A stretch of DNA of 64,000 nucleotides, taken from contig JBBSNY010000018.1 of assembly GCA_038260305.1 (NCBI GenBank), positions 1 through 64,000 on the forward strand, read 5' to 3'. Numbering within the stretch: the first letter of the stretch is position 1; each line of letters starts with the position of its first letter. Both the position numbers and the translations under genes were made by a program. The notes beneath the pieces were generated by a model. The model searched no databases, was not told the DNA's origin, and was given only the letters and a program-made list of their open reading frames with translations. The DNA is from CADCVQ01 sp038260305 (GTDB taxonomy: Bacteria > Actinomycetota > Thermoleophilia > Solirubrobacterales > Solirubrobacteraceae). Shown here piece by piece: positions 9,201-17,020 of this stretch.

Positions 9201-10597
9201 GCGACTCCGAGCCCGCCGAAGAGCACCTTCGCCTTCGACGCGCTGTCGGGCCAGAGGAACTCGATCTGGGTGTCCTGCGTCAGCTGAGGAACCGGGACGC
9301 CGAAGATCGAGTTGCCAGAGCTGACCCAGTTCAGGAAGTTCTTGCTGTCGCTGCGCTGGAGCAGCTTGTCCATGCCCAGCTCGTCGAACACGCCCTGCCA
9401 GGTGTCCGACAGCCCGCTATGCCAGCCGGCGATGTCCGTGCGCAGGATCGGCGTCCCTGCCGTGTCGAGGAACTGGACATACGCCAGCAGGTAGCGGTTC
9501 GGCCAGTTCTTCACCGGAAAGGACAGCTTCTTCGCCGTCGCGTCGAACGCCAGCTTGTCGTCATAGATCGTCAGCCCGAAGCTCGACGTCGTGTTCCTGA
9601 GCCCGAACCCGCTCTTGGCCGCGCCTCCGAGCGCTTGCTCGGCGGCGAGCTTGGGGGGCGCCGGCACCACATCCGTCTTGAGGTGCTGCGTCGTCCCGGG
9701 CTGCGATGTCCACAGCTGGCCGTTGAACTTGTCGGAGTCCTTGGTCGCCTTCAGGACGTTCTGGATGACCGGTGCCGCCGCGCTCATGACGCCGCCGTCG
9801 CCGTGCGTCGCCTCGTCGCTCAAGGTGTACTGGGGTATCAGCGCAGTGCCGTTGACCACGGGCCAGTCGACCTTCTTGGCGTCCTTGTACGTGCGCGTGT
9901 CGTCCGCCGGGCAGGGCTCTTCCTTGCCTGTCTTCGGGTTCACCCACGTCGAGTAGGACTTCTGGTACCAGGTCGTGCCGGAGTCGGGCCCGTTGTTTTC
10001 GAAGTAGGTCACGAGGTCGCCGAAGCCGTCGGCCTGAGGGATCCAGTTCGAGAGGACCTCGGGCGCGACGATCGCGTTCATGCTGCCGATCTCGGGATGG
10101 TGAAAGACGAACGCCTTGGCGGTCTCGCGCGGCGTCTTGACATGCTGGACGTCGCGGCGCACGGCCTCGTGGTCCGCCGCGATTGCGTCAGGCGCGACGC
10201 CGTAGCCGGCCAGCATCGTGACGTGATCGGCGTCGTCGCCTGTGGCGGGGCTGCGCAGGAGGTGCTGCTCGTGGTGCTTCGTCGGGATGTGCACGAACAG
10301 CATCGCGATCTCCGGCAGGCAATGGTCGTCCTGCGACGCAAAGACGACGCGCCGCGCCGAGGGGTGATCGGCTGTGATCTCGGCGTCCTCGACGAAGTGT
10401 GTGATGCGCTCGATGTGCTCGTTGCCGATCAGTGCCAGCGCAGCGTTCGCGGCCTGGTGCTCTTCTCGCTTGCCCGGCGCGTCGGCGTAGCTCGACAGCA
10501 CGTGCTTCATGCCGCCGCCCGCCAGCAGCGCGAACTCCCGGTCTTCAGGATGGCCGCTCAGGTCAAAGTGCAAGGTGATGGTCTCTGATGTCCTCAT
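6203..10597 (-). CDS. Giant NHL-propeller protein with internal hydrophobic region
   Basis: 1464 residues, fifth gene of the operon. ATG 10597 is chosen because GAGGAG lies 7 bases upstream; that Shine-Dalgarno overlaps the stop of the gene before. The layout is as follows. About 380 unrecognised N-terminal residues are rich in His and Asp. Next comes a segment ending in LFGGLGVAEGFTDWDTD. Two or three strongly hydrophobic helices follow (around GGVVATALMSFGMGGAMLAL). Then come several copies of a repeat of the type V..pG.aW.lTDT....Y.v, and last an NHL-like propeller with blades such as RGVTITDLAVHPHGYIVGV. The C-terminus ends in GQRTEPGVSEWEPS. The repeat also occurs in the pentapeptide-repeat neighbour. 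There is no signal peptide despite the size. The hydrophobic middle suggests membrane insertion, as in large toxins or surface proteins, but that is inference. Confidence 0.75.
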   Translation of the reverse strand: MRTSETITLHFDLSGHPEDREFALLAGGGMKHVLSSYADAPGKREEHQAANAALALIGNEHIERITHFVEDAEITADHPSARRVVFASQDDHCLPEIAMLFVHIPTKHHEQHLLRSPATGDDADHVTMLAGYGVAPDAIAADHEAVRRDVQHVKTPRETAKAFVFHHPEIGSMNAIVAPEVLSNWIPQADGFGDLVTYFENNGPDSGTTWYQKSYSTWVNPKTGKEEPCPADDTRTYKDAKKVDWPVVNGTALIPQYTLSDEATHGDGGVMSAAAPVIQNVLKATKDSDKFNGQLWTSQPGTTQHLKTDVVPAPPKLAAEQALGGAAKSGFGLRNTTSSFGLTIYDDKLAFDATAKKLSFPVKNWPNRYLLAYVQFLDTAGTPILRTDIAGWHSGLSDTWQGVFDELGMDKLLQRSDSKNFLNWVSSGNSIFGVPVPQLTQDTQIEFLWPDSASKAKVLFGGLGVAEGFTDWDTDVCVGGVVATALMSFGMGGAMLALNVYVINPFIARQTDEVQLALTVIGGLIGLDGLLIGAVARDESWGKMLIAKTSSMFASALFGKIVSYITVEVLRSMLLETFGEVAAEATAEEILEGVPAVGWALRIAAVAADVIGLVATTVEVLASPSVYDLEVNRTMDLTVTVTPDPGAGTAQNANWPLVADHWVVQVKYPKSPAGSGGTTITHAGPMPAAHDASLVVTFAAIPAGGKIDIVAGVYSENDWLAGQWESGWISAVPGADNKLASAGSITQKLVPLTSTTTYTQKQRLSYSDAAKHHWQVTRFGIDASLAGTLDAATASPDLKAAFAANDNDLSAAVTITVTTQGSAWKLTDTTAGVAYQLDRKQLFSGDGTTFYEIEVQNLTNAAPTLPKVIQDCGQDGHGLCQLQNITYTNKEYMVGYAWQASGQNMPRDDASAPDNGQMYAFQAITALGQPQDQIVEPARGFTSPSFIAFNQFGLSPVMAVTDKAAGAVANTQAALDAGGPVPADLAKELQGWGVQLPAHCTVTVVGKGQAWTIAEPGKDPLLDARLQKDVLDTGTGPKLQSVINVYAWPVPSQDNFYLDSRAYTDANKQYFIRGVDFKPGQTTFDYDTTKAWGQFRGVTITDLAVHPHGYIVGVDYDNHKLLTLKLGASPVDTERAPLAMPLAGEGVREGLLNKPVALTVTADGRILVLEETNQRIQAFDVLGNPVPCFSVGQTPFKLDASLMASLDSRAGGIALVQALQRNVAPATAPLFAEHAGATPASAAALDSGSVDAALAKAFVDAGYAKADAQHKPPPFTVAVTTPGAAWLLTDTTTSAAYDVRPGDDVNGDPHLYVFRAFVLSIAVAAPGAHWLITDTANAMTFDVTKPATRQDLDAKRLVATMPLRTAGQPGVKHLDVAAETTGYIYTLTSSAGDGEHPDYALDVYTPDGTPLFEQQAVYAGKLAVDQWRSMFTLNYEKVLGPGQRTEPGVSEWEPSTPAGSAPTG

Positions 10598-10607
10598 GGC
10601 AGGCTCC

Positions 10608-13430
10608 TCAACTTGGTCCTGGCGGCGGGCAGTAGAAGGCGCCGTCAACGGACGGCACACAGAACGGCGGCTTCGGCAACTCCCTCGCACGCATCCACTC
10701 GGCGAACGGGAGCTTCTCGTCGAGATTCGTCTTCGTCCGGGCGCTGTTCGGGCACACCGTCGAAGGCGCGAGTCGGTCCTGCGTCAGGGTCGTAAGGGAG
10801 ATCTGGACAGTGCTGAAGACGGACTTGCCGTCCGAGCCGACCTGCAGCACGCGCATAGCGCTGCCGTAGGCGTCCAGCGTCCCCGCAGCCGCGTTCGTCA
10901 GCAGGTTGCACTTGACGTAGTTCGTGACGGGGTTGAAGGGGTTGTTGCTGTCGTTGTCGACGGCCCAGCGGCCGGCGCCGTTGGTGGTCACCGTCGCTCG
11001 CCGCCCGAGCGGCAGCGAGTGAGCGGCGAAGAAGTCGACGACGGCCGGCATGCTGGGCCGCGCCGAGATGGTCAGCTGGAGCGAGTCGATGTCGATTCCC
11101 AGCCACAGGTCGAAGCTGCCGGCGGCCGCGTCGACGAGCTGCCAGTCGACCGTCATCGTGTCGCGCAGCACCTTCGCCGACGTTGCGAGCGTGCTATGAG
11201 CCGTGGCGAAGGCCTTGACCACCGCGTCGCTCACCGGTCCGGTGTTCAGATCGTCTTGGAGGTACACCGGGATCGTGAATGCGGCGGCGAGCACCGCGGT
11301 CTTGCTGACGCCGAGCACGGGCACGCCATTCTGGTCGGCGGCCTGGAATACGTGGTATGCGACAGCCCCGTCCGTGATCACCCACAGCGGCCCCTGGGCT
11401 TGGGCCACCACGACCGCGGTGCCCGACAGGGTGATGTTGTGCTTCGCGAATGCCTGGATGATCGTCGCCGTTGCCGTCGGCTGCTTGAGCTCTGCCGCGA
11501 GCTTGACGGGCAGCGAGAACCGCTTCGCCGCTGCGGTGAGCTGCGCCGTGATCGGCGCGGGATTGGGCGACGAGAACAGCCACACGCCCACCACGTTCCC
11601 GTCATCGCCGGCGACGGCTACGGCTGCGTCGGTGAAGACCGCGTTCGTGAGGACGGCGTCCGTGAACGACGCGCCCGGGAGGTTCGCGTTGGCGAAGCTG
11701 ACCTGGTGACCAGCGGCGCTCGGCGTCAGCTGGGCGCCGTCGAACTTGGCGCCGACGAGCGTCGCGTGCGCGAACGTCACGCCGTAGAGCTGTGCCTGCG
11801 CAAAATTGACCCCGCTGAGATTGGCGTCGCTGAAGTCGGCGCCCTCGAGGATCACGTGGCCGTCGAGAAGGGCCTTGCCGTACACCTGCGCCCCTGACGC
11901 GCTGACGTTGTACAGGTTGGCCGACGTCAGGATGACGTCCTTCATGTACGCGTTGACAAGGATCGCCGCGGTCTGCGGCTGGTAGGTCGTAAGCGACTGG
12001 GTGGCGTTGATCGTCTCCAGCCGGACCGTGTACGTGCCTTGGGTGGCGTTCACGGTCCACACGCGGCCCGGCGCCGACGGCGACGCTGCCACGGACACGT
12101 TGGTCAGCGCGATCTTCTGGTCGCCGAACGTCGTGATGACCGCCGCGGAGTCATCGTTGCGGAGCGCGTTGAGGAAGGCCGTGTAAGCGGCCTTGCCGGA
12201 CGAGTCGTCGACGAGCTCGAACTTGACGCTGATCGAGCCGAGCTGCGCCCCTGCGAGCTGCGCGCCGGTAAGCGTGGCATTGGACAAGTTGGCTCCGAAC
12301 ATCGCGACGGCGCCGGTCAAGGTCGCGCCGACGAGGGTGACGTAGGCCATCTCTGCACCGATGAGGATCGCCTTGTCAAGCTTGGAACCGGTCAGGTCGG
12401 CGTGCCCCATCAGGACGTTGGACAGGTCCTTGCCCCTCAGGTCGACGTAGCGCAGATGCGCGCCCGTCAGGTTCGTCTTCGCGTTCAGCTTGACGTCGGA
12501 CAGGTCGATCGACGGGTTCTTCTCCGGGTTGCTCAACACGACGTTCGTGAGCGTCGCGTCGTTGAGCGTAAGGCCCCCGACCGATGCCCCTGTGAAGTCC
12601 GCGCCCGTCAGGTCGGCGCCCGTGAAGTCGACATTGACGACGGTTGTGCCGAACCCCGTCAGCTTCGCTTTGATGAGCTTGGCGGATGTCAGCGTCGCGT
12701 CGGCGATCTTCACGCGCGGCATCCGTGCGCCGTTGAGGATGACGTTGTCGGCGTGGACTCCTTGCATCACCGCGTCGTCCATCCGCGCGTTCGTGAAGTC
12801 CGCGTGCTCCATGTGCGCGTCGCTGAGATCGGTCAGCCCGGTGAGGTCGGCTCCCGTCAGGTCGGCATGGGTGAGGATCGCTGAGCTGAGCGATACGCCC
12901 GCGAGCTTGGCACCGCCTGTGAGATCGGCTCCGGTGAGGTCAACGTGGTCCAGCGTGGTGAGGCTCGTCAGATCAGCGCCGGCGAGGTAGACCCAGGATA
13001 GGTCCGTGCCGGGTTCCGGGTCGAGCCCGTCGAGCGCCAGCGTGACGATCTTGCGCGCGAACTGTGCGCCGGCCCCGGAACCGGCCGTCAGTGCGCCTTT
13101 GACGTCCGCCCACCCCTGCGCCGCGCCGGGACTCGCAAGCCACGCAACCGAGACGTTCTCACCGCTCCCCACCGTGATCGCGAACTTGGCCGGATTCCCG
13201 TCGCGCCGAAGCGAAGCCGTGAAGGTCGCCGGCGAACCCGCAACGCTCGCCACGTAGCTGCCCCCGCCGGCCTGAAGGATGCACTCCACGGCCGTGCCGT
13301 AGACGTTGAACCGCGCATGCGCGTCATCCGGCGCTGCGCCGACCATGAGCTTGCCGGTGGTCGGGTCGGCGTAAACGGCGTCGCCGGCGGCCGTCGTCAT
13401 CGACCACTTGCCGATGAACGGTAGGTCCAT
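10608..13430 (-). CDS. Pentapeptide-repeat protein with trefoil-like N-terminus
   Basis: 940 residues, fourth gene of the operon, ATG 13430, 6 bases after the preceding stop. Residues 1-130 have the periodic W/Y, G pattern of a beta-trefoil or fascin-like domain (IGKWSMTTAAGDAVYADP). Residues about 150-410 are pentapeptide repeats of the A(D/N)LXX type (AGADLTSLTTLDHVDLTGA), which fold as a right-handed square beta helix. A second repeat block follows at about 500-590 (LEGADFSDANLSGVNF). Between and after these blocks lie four copies of a repeat of about 60 residues, seen also in the giant neighbour (AFAKHNITLSGTAVVV ... WVITDGAVAYHV). The C-terminus is proline-rich with two cysteines. It lacks a signal peptide. 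The likely role is a rigid fibre or binding scaffold; DNA mimicry, as in MfpA, is less likely at this size. Confidence 0.85.
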   Translation of the reverse strand: MDLPFIGKWSMTTAAGDAVYADPTTGKLMVGAAPDDAHARFNVYGTAVECILQAGGGSYVASVAGSPATFTASLRRDGNPAKFAITVGSGENVSVAWLASPGAAQGWADVKGALTAGSGAGAQFARKIVTLALDGLDPEPGTDLSWVYLAGADLTSLTTLDHVDLTGADLTGGAKLAGVSLSSAILTHADLTGADLTGLTDLSDAHMEHADFTNARMDDAVMQGVHADNVILNGARMPRVKIADATLTSAKLIKAKLTGFGTTVVNVDFTGADLTGADFTGASVGGLTLNDATLTNVVLSNPEKNPSIDLSDVKLNAKTNLTGAHLRYVDLRGKDLSNVLMGHADLTGSKLDKAILIGAEMAYVTLVGATLTGAVAMFGANLSNATLTGAQLAGAQLGSISVKFELVDDSSGKAAYTAFLNALRNDDSAAVITTFGDQKIALTNVSVAASPSAPGRVWTVNATQGTYTVRLETINATQSLTTYQPQTAAILVNAYMKDVILTSANLYNVSASGAQVYGKALLDGHVILEGADFSDANLSGVNFAQAQLYGVTFAHATLVGAKFDGAQLTPSAAGHQVSFANANLPGASFTDAVLTNAVFTDAAVAVAGDDGNVVGVWLFSSPNPAPITAQLTAAAKRFSLPVKLAAELKQPTATATIIQAFAKHNITLSGTAVVVAQAQGPLWVITDGAVAYHVFQAADQNGVPVLGVSKTAVLAAAFTIPVYLQDDLNTGPVSDAVVKAFATAHSTLATSAKVLRDTMTVDWQLVDAAAGSFDLWLGIDIDSLQLTISARPSMPAVVDFFAAHSLPLGRRATVTTNGAGRWAVDNDSNNPFNPVTNYVKCNLLTNAAAGTLDAYGSAMRVLQVGSDGKSVFSTVQISLTTLTQDRLAPSTVCPNSARTKTNLDEKLPFAEWMRARELPKPPFCVPSVDGAFYCPPPGPS

Positions 13431-13436
13431 CCCGGC

Positions 13437-14177
13437 TCAGAGCCCGGCGACGACGAGCTTCAGCTCAACGGCGGGATTCGAAACGGGCGTAACGCTCCCG
13501 CTCCCGCTCGAGCCGCCGGAGCTCTGCCCGCCGACTGCGCCGGGCGACGCGGTCGTACCGTCCCGCTCGGGTGTCCCGTCGCTGCCGAGCCCGCCTTTGC
13601 CGGGCGTGCCCGGTCTGCCGGGATCGCCGGGATCCCCGCCGCTTCCACCCAAGCAGTGGACCGCCACGTCGAGCTTTGTCAGCCGCTCGTCGTAGATGAC
13701 GCTTGCGAGCGCGCCGTCGCCCCCGGCTCCGCCCGTGCCGGCATCGCCGCCGTGCCCAGGAGGACCGCCGGGACCACCCTTGACGGGCCCGTACGTTGTC
13801 GTGCACGCAGCGGGCTGCGTTCCCGCTTGGCCGCCCTGCCCGCCGGTCCCGCCGACACCGCCGTCGCCTCCACGTGCACCGGTGCCGCCCATCACCGTGA
13901 TCGCCAGCGGACCGCTGGTACTGATCTTGGCGATCGTGAGAGACAACGACGGCGCGGCTCGCCCTGTGCCACCGTTGCCGGCCGGTGGCGCACCGTATGC
14001 CGGGTTGCCCCGCGCGCCCGGGGTCGCCGAGAGCGTGCACTCGAGCCCCAACCATGCCGTCTTCCCGCTGGTGCCTCGGCCACCGTCGGCGAGTGGGAGC
14101 GCGTCTTTGCCGTCGACCGGGGGAACCGGTGCAGGCGTCCCGTCGGCGCCCCTGACGACAATCGCCGAGGTCGCCAT
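13437..14177 (-). CDS. Glycine-rich collagen-like protein B
   Basis: 246 residues, third gene of the operon. Its ATG overlaps the preceding stop (TGATG). It is mostly GGxGGxG and GxPGxP tracts (GARGGDGGVGGTGGQGGQ; GDPGDPGRPGTPGKGG), broken by two beta-strand segments (SLSLTIAKISTSGPLAITV and SVIYDERLTKLDVAVHCLG) and closed by VELKLVVAGL. The same plan of glycine tract, strand, tract, strand is found in the gene before it, so the two are probably duplicates. Glycine tracts of this kind make polyglycine-II or collagen-like bundles in phage fibres and in PE_PGRS proteins. No signal peptide is visible. A structural role in a fibre with the pentapeptide-repeat protein is my inference. Confidence 0.75.
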   Translation of the reverse strand: MATSAIVVRGADGTPAPVPPVDGKDALPLADGGRGTSGKTAWLGLECTLSATPGARGNPAYGAPPAGNGGTGRAAPSLSLTIAKISTSGPLAITVMGGTGARGGDGGVGGTGGQGGQAGTQPAACTTTYGPVKGGPGGPPGHGGDAGTGGAGGDGALASVIYDERLTKLDVAVHCLGGSGGDPGDPGRPGTPGKGGLGSDGTPERDGTTASPGAVGGQSSGGSSGSGSVTPVSNPAVELKLVVAGL

Positions 14178-14833
14178 CAGGTGTGCGGCACACCGTTGAC
14201 GACGATCGTGCCGTTGACGCCGTTGTGGGCCGTGTCGTCGCCAGTCGTCCCACCATCCCCGGGCGGGCCCACTCCATCGCGGCCCTGCCCGCCGTCACCG
14301 CCATTCCCACCGACACCGGGCAGACCCTTGACGCCCGCCTGGACCTTCAGCAGGCTGAAGGTCGGATCTCCGGTTTGGTATGTGATGTTGATGTAGCCGG
14401 CGTCGCCGCCGTTGCCGCCGGGGCCACCCGTGCCACCAGTGCCGCCCTTGCCTGCCCTTCCCTGTCTTGATGCGCCGCAGTTGCCGTTCGCCGGGCCGGC
14501 GGCACCGCCGTTCTGACCCGGCCCGCCCTTGCCGCCTTTGCCGCCATTGCCGCCCTTGCCACCTTGCGTCAGGGCGCTGACGTCGCCGCTCATGTGGCTG
14601 ATCACGATTCTGATGAAATGCCCGTCGCCGCCCGCGCCGGCCGCGCCGCCGTGCTCTCCGGTTTGGCCAGCGGTGGTGGCGTCGGCGCCGTCAACGGCAC
14701 TGCGATTGCACTTGCCTGACTTCCCCGATTCGCCCGCGGAACCGTCTTTGGCCGGATCCATGCCGCCCGCCGTTGGGGGCACGTCCGTGAAGTCGCGCGC
14801 GTCTGCACCGACGTTCTGGATGTTCTGGCTCAT
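14177..14833 (-). CDS. Glycine-rich collagen-like protein A
   Basis: 218 residues, second gene of the operon, ATG 14833 with AAGGAG about 12 bases upstream. After 25 ordinary residues come GGxGGxG tracts (GGKGGNGGKGGKGGPG, GKGGTGGTGGPGGNGG), interrupted by strands (HFIRIVISHMSGDVSALT and YINITYQTGDPTFSLLKV). It ends in NGTIVVNGVPHT. Two cysteines lie in the tracts. The architecture repeats in the next gene, with which it overlaps by two bases. No secretion signal. As with its duplicate, it is probably a structural fibre protein, but no function can be read from the sequence. Confidence 0.75.
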   Translation of the reverse strand: MSQNIQNVGADARDFTDVPPTAGGMDPAKDGSAGESGKSGKCNRSAVDGADATTAGQTGEHGGAAGAGGDGHFIRIVISHMSGDVSALTQGGKGGNGGKGGKGGPGQNGGAAGPANGNCGASRQGRAGKGGTGGTGGPGGNGGDAGYINITYQTGDPTFSLLKVQAGVKGLPGVGGNGGDGGQGRDGVGPPGDGGTTGDDTAHNGVNGTIVVNGVPHT

Positions 14834-14861
14834 GCTCCTGGCAGCTCCTTCATCCAGAGGC

Positions 14862-15452
14862 TCATCGCACGATCAGCTGCTGAATGGTCACTGCCGCGTC
14901 GCTCTCGATGATCATCTGACCGCCAGGCTCGATCGTCACGATCCCGAAGTTCGTGCCCGGGCTCTGGCCACCGATGATCAGCGGCTTCCCCGGGCTGACC
15001 GTGACGTCAAGCACGGCGTACGCAGTCCCCGTGAAGGGAAAATGATGCTTGTTGATCGCGGTCCGGTAGCTCGAGACCCTCGAGCTGTCGCCGTACACGT
15101 AAGCGATGAACGCGTGATGCAGGTTCCTGCGCTGGGTGAGCGTCAGCTCCTTCAGGGGCAGATCGTTGTGCTCTTCGAGCCACCCGGGAAGCTTCTCGTG
15201 GTGATGCTGCATCGTTCCGTTGTCATAGTCCGCGTCGGACACTCCTGCAAGCCGTTTGAGATCATCCACGTGCTCCACGGTAATCGTGTGCGCCGGGACG
15301 GCTGACGTGCGGTGGGGATCGTCGGTGAGGTATGTCGGGCCGTCCGCATCACCCGTGTTCAACGACGCAACCACATCCGCCGCTTCGAGCCCGAGCTCGT
15401 CAAGCCGCTCTTGGAACGCTAGCTTTTGCGCAGACGTCAATTCAGCCGCCAT
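14862..15452 (-). CDS. Unrecognised first gene of the operon, C-terminus beta-rich
   Basis: 196 residues, ATG 15452 with a clear GAGGGAG five bases upstream, so it probably opens the operon. The N-terminal 60 residues are acidic and helical (LTSAQKLAFQERLDELGLEA). The middle is His-rich (MQHHHEKLPGWLEEHNDLP). The last 65 residues are short beta strands with glycine turns (LIIGGQSPGTNFGIVTIEPG), in the style of a cupin or beta helix. I recognise no family. The stop lies 28 bases before the next gene. No signal peptide. Confidence 0.7.
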   Translation of the reverse strand: MAAELTSAQKLAFQERLDELGLEAADVVASLNTGDADGPTYLTDDPHRTSAVPAHTITVEHVDDLKRLAGVSDADYDNGTMQHHHEKLPGWLEEHNDLPLKELTLTQRRNLHHAFIAYVYGDSSRVSSYRTAINKHHFPFTGTAYAVLDVTVSPGKPLIIGGQSPGTNFGIVTIEPGGQMIIESDAAVTIQQLIVR

Positions 15453-15616
15453 GACGCTCCCTCTCGTACGCTTGATGAGTCCGGCCCGCAGGCACTCGCG
15501 GCGCTGACTAGGACATCATCAGTGCCTAATGCGCACCGTACACCGGATGCCGTCGATGCGCTGAAAATGTTAGCTGCCGGCGCCGGGCGGGCCAACCGCC
15601 GCAACGCTCTGATTAT

Positions 15617-15874
15617 GTGACCGATCAACCGGAACCGGTGCCGCCCCTGAGGAGCACCCGCCACACTGCACCGACGGACCGGTACGCCGTGCTCGGGTTG
15701 ACGCCGGACGCCAGGCTCGAGCAGGCCACCGAGGCGTACAAGCGCCATGCCAAGGCGTGGCATCCGGACGACATGGGCACCCGTGCAGAGCCACGGTGTT
15801 GCACGCCCGCGGTCCGGGCGTCCCAACGCCGAGCCCCGGGAAACACCTGCTTCGGGCGCAGTCAGCGTCGGTGA
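15617..15874 (+). pseudogene. Truncated J-domain (DnaJ-like) fragment
   Basis: From GTG 15617 the frame gives YAVLGLTPDARLEQATEAYK followed by RHAKAWHPDD: helix I, helix II and the HPD tripeptide of a J domain, the part that stimulates Hsp70 ATPase. Right after HPD the sequence turns into unrelated Arg/Cys-rich residues, so helices III and IV (about 40 residues) are missing. The likely history is a frameshift or a recombination break near 15775. Co-chaperone activity is not expected. Confidence 0.6.
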
Positions 15875-16085
15875 GCCCCGCGCCGCTTGTCGGTGACGAC
15901 GTGGTAGAGCGTCTCGAAAACCTCGGGTGCAGCCCGACGATGCGGCTGCCGCCGCGCGCACCGAGTCGGCCACCAGCACGCTGGACACGGGAGGCACGAG
16001 CAGCACGACGTGGGCGCCGTGTCGACGAGCGGTCGCCACGGCGCCGGCCTAGGCGCCGTCACCGACGACCAGAAGGGCAGTGTTG
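15870..16085 (-). pseudogene. Degraded coding remnant, family not recognised
   Basis: Minus-strand pieces in two frames read like one former protein: ALLVVGDGA, a stop, then ATARRHGAHVVLLVPPVSSV, then after a frame change APEVFETLYHVVTDKRRG. The alternation of small and hydrophobic residues resembles a Rossmann-type strand-helix pattern. A stop codon and a frameshift rule out a functional product. Confidence 0.3.
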
Positions 16086-16252
16086 ATGTTGCCGCTCTCC
16101 GTGAGTAGCTGATCAGGGTCGCTCGCCCCCGTGCGGGCGGGCGGTGTTGACGGTCCTCCTACTGCAACGGTCAGCCGCCGCGCAAGCGTCGGGTATCGGG
16201 GGGATCCGGCAAATATCGTGGACAGCGCTCCGGGCTGTCTGTATGTTCGCGC

Positions 16253-16939
16253 TTGGCGGGGGCGGGCTCGGCTGAGCGCTTCCGGGATGAATTTGGAAGG
16301 GAGCTACCGGTGCCGGCGTTTCATTTCGACCCGCGTCACCTCGAGGACGCCAGCGACCTCGAAGCGATGGTCAACAGCACGTCTGTTGCCCTGCAATCCC
16401 CCGACGACGCCGGCCGCACGGCCCGCCGCGACATGCAACGCGGCACTGGCCGCTCTGCCCGTCCTGGCGCACGCGGCGCTCAGCATTTTGCGGATCTGCC
16501 CGACGAGTGCTGCGCGACGCCGACGTGAGATAGGTGCATGCGGTCAAGCCGGCGATGGCGGGAGTGCACCCGGCCGAGGTCAAGCTCATGGCAATCCACC
16601 TGCCGGAGGGCCGTCGGCTCCGACGCGCCGGCGCCAGGCGCCGACACCTACGGCCTGCTGCGCGTCTACCCCGACAGGGCCGCCCTACCGGTCCACGGCG
16701 CGGTACTCGTCACGCCTCACGACTCGCTGACGCTCAAAGACGACCTAGCGTGCGGGCCGACCGTCGGACTGACCAGCGCCCTCAACCCGGCCTCGCTCCG
16801 ACCCAGCGGCGCACCCCGCGCATGGATGGAGCAGGGTCACATCACCTTCACGCAACTGCTCACGGCACCCGCTGGTCAGCCTTGGCTTCGCATGCGTTCA
16901 GCGCTCGTGCCGTTCACCCTGGCAGCGAGCGCCACCTGA
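16253..16939 (+). pseudogene. Broken coding region of unknown function
   Basis: Three plus-strand pieces have coding-like composition. In frame 2, 16253-16400 gives RELPVPAFHFDPRHLEDASD. In frame 1, 16545-16620 gives VHPAEVKLMAIHLPEG. Frame 2 resumes at 16650-16939 with DTYGLLRVYPDRAALPVHGA up to ALVPFTLAASAT. They may be one gene broken by frame changes, or neighbouring scraps. I recognise none of them. Confidence 0.3.
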
Positions 16940-17020
16940 GGGCCGACATCAGCAGCGCCACGGGCAAGCAGCACTCCAACCTGCGTCGGTCTGGCGCGCC
17001 ATATAGGAGGTACTAGAAGC

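Noticed and set aside
7967..10588. Long plus-strand frame of 873 codons opposite the giant propeller gene
   Set aside because: Arg/Asp/His-rich shadow typical of the antisense of high-GC genes; the minus strand has conserved repeats and operon spacing.
15437..16039. 200-codon minus-strand gene upstream of the operon
   Set aside because: Only a short part has coding character and it changes frame; treated as a remnant.
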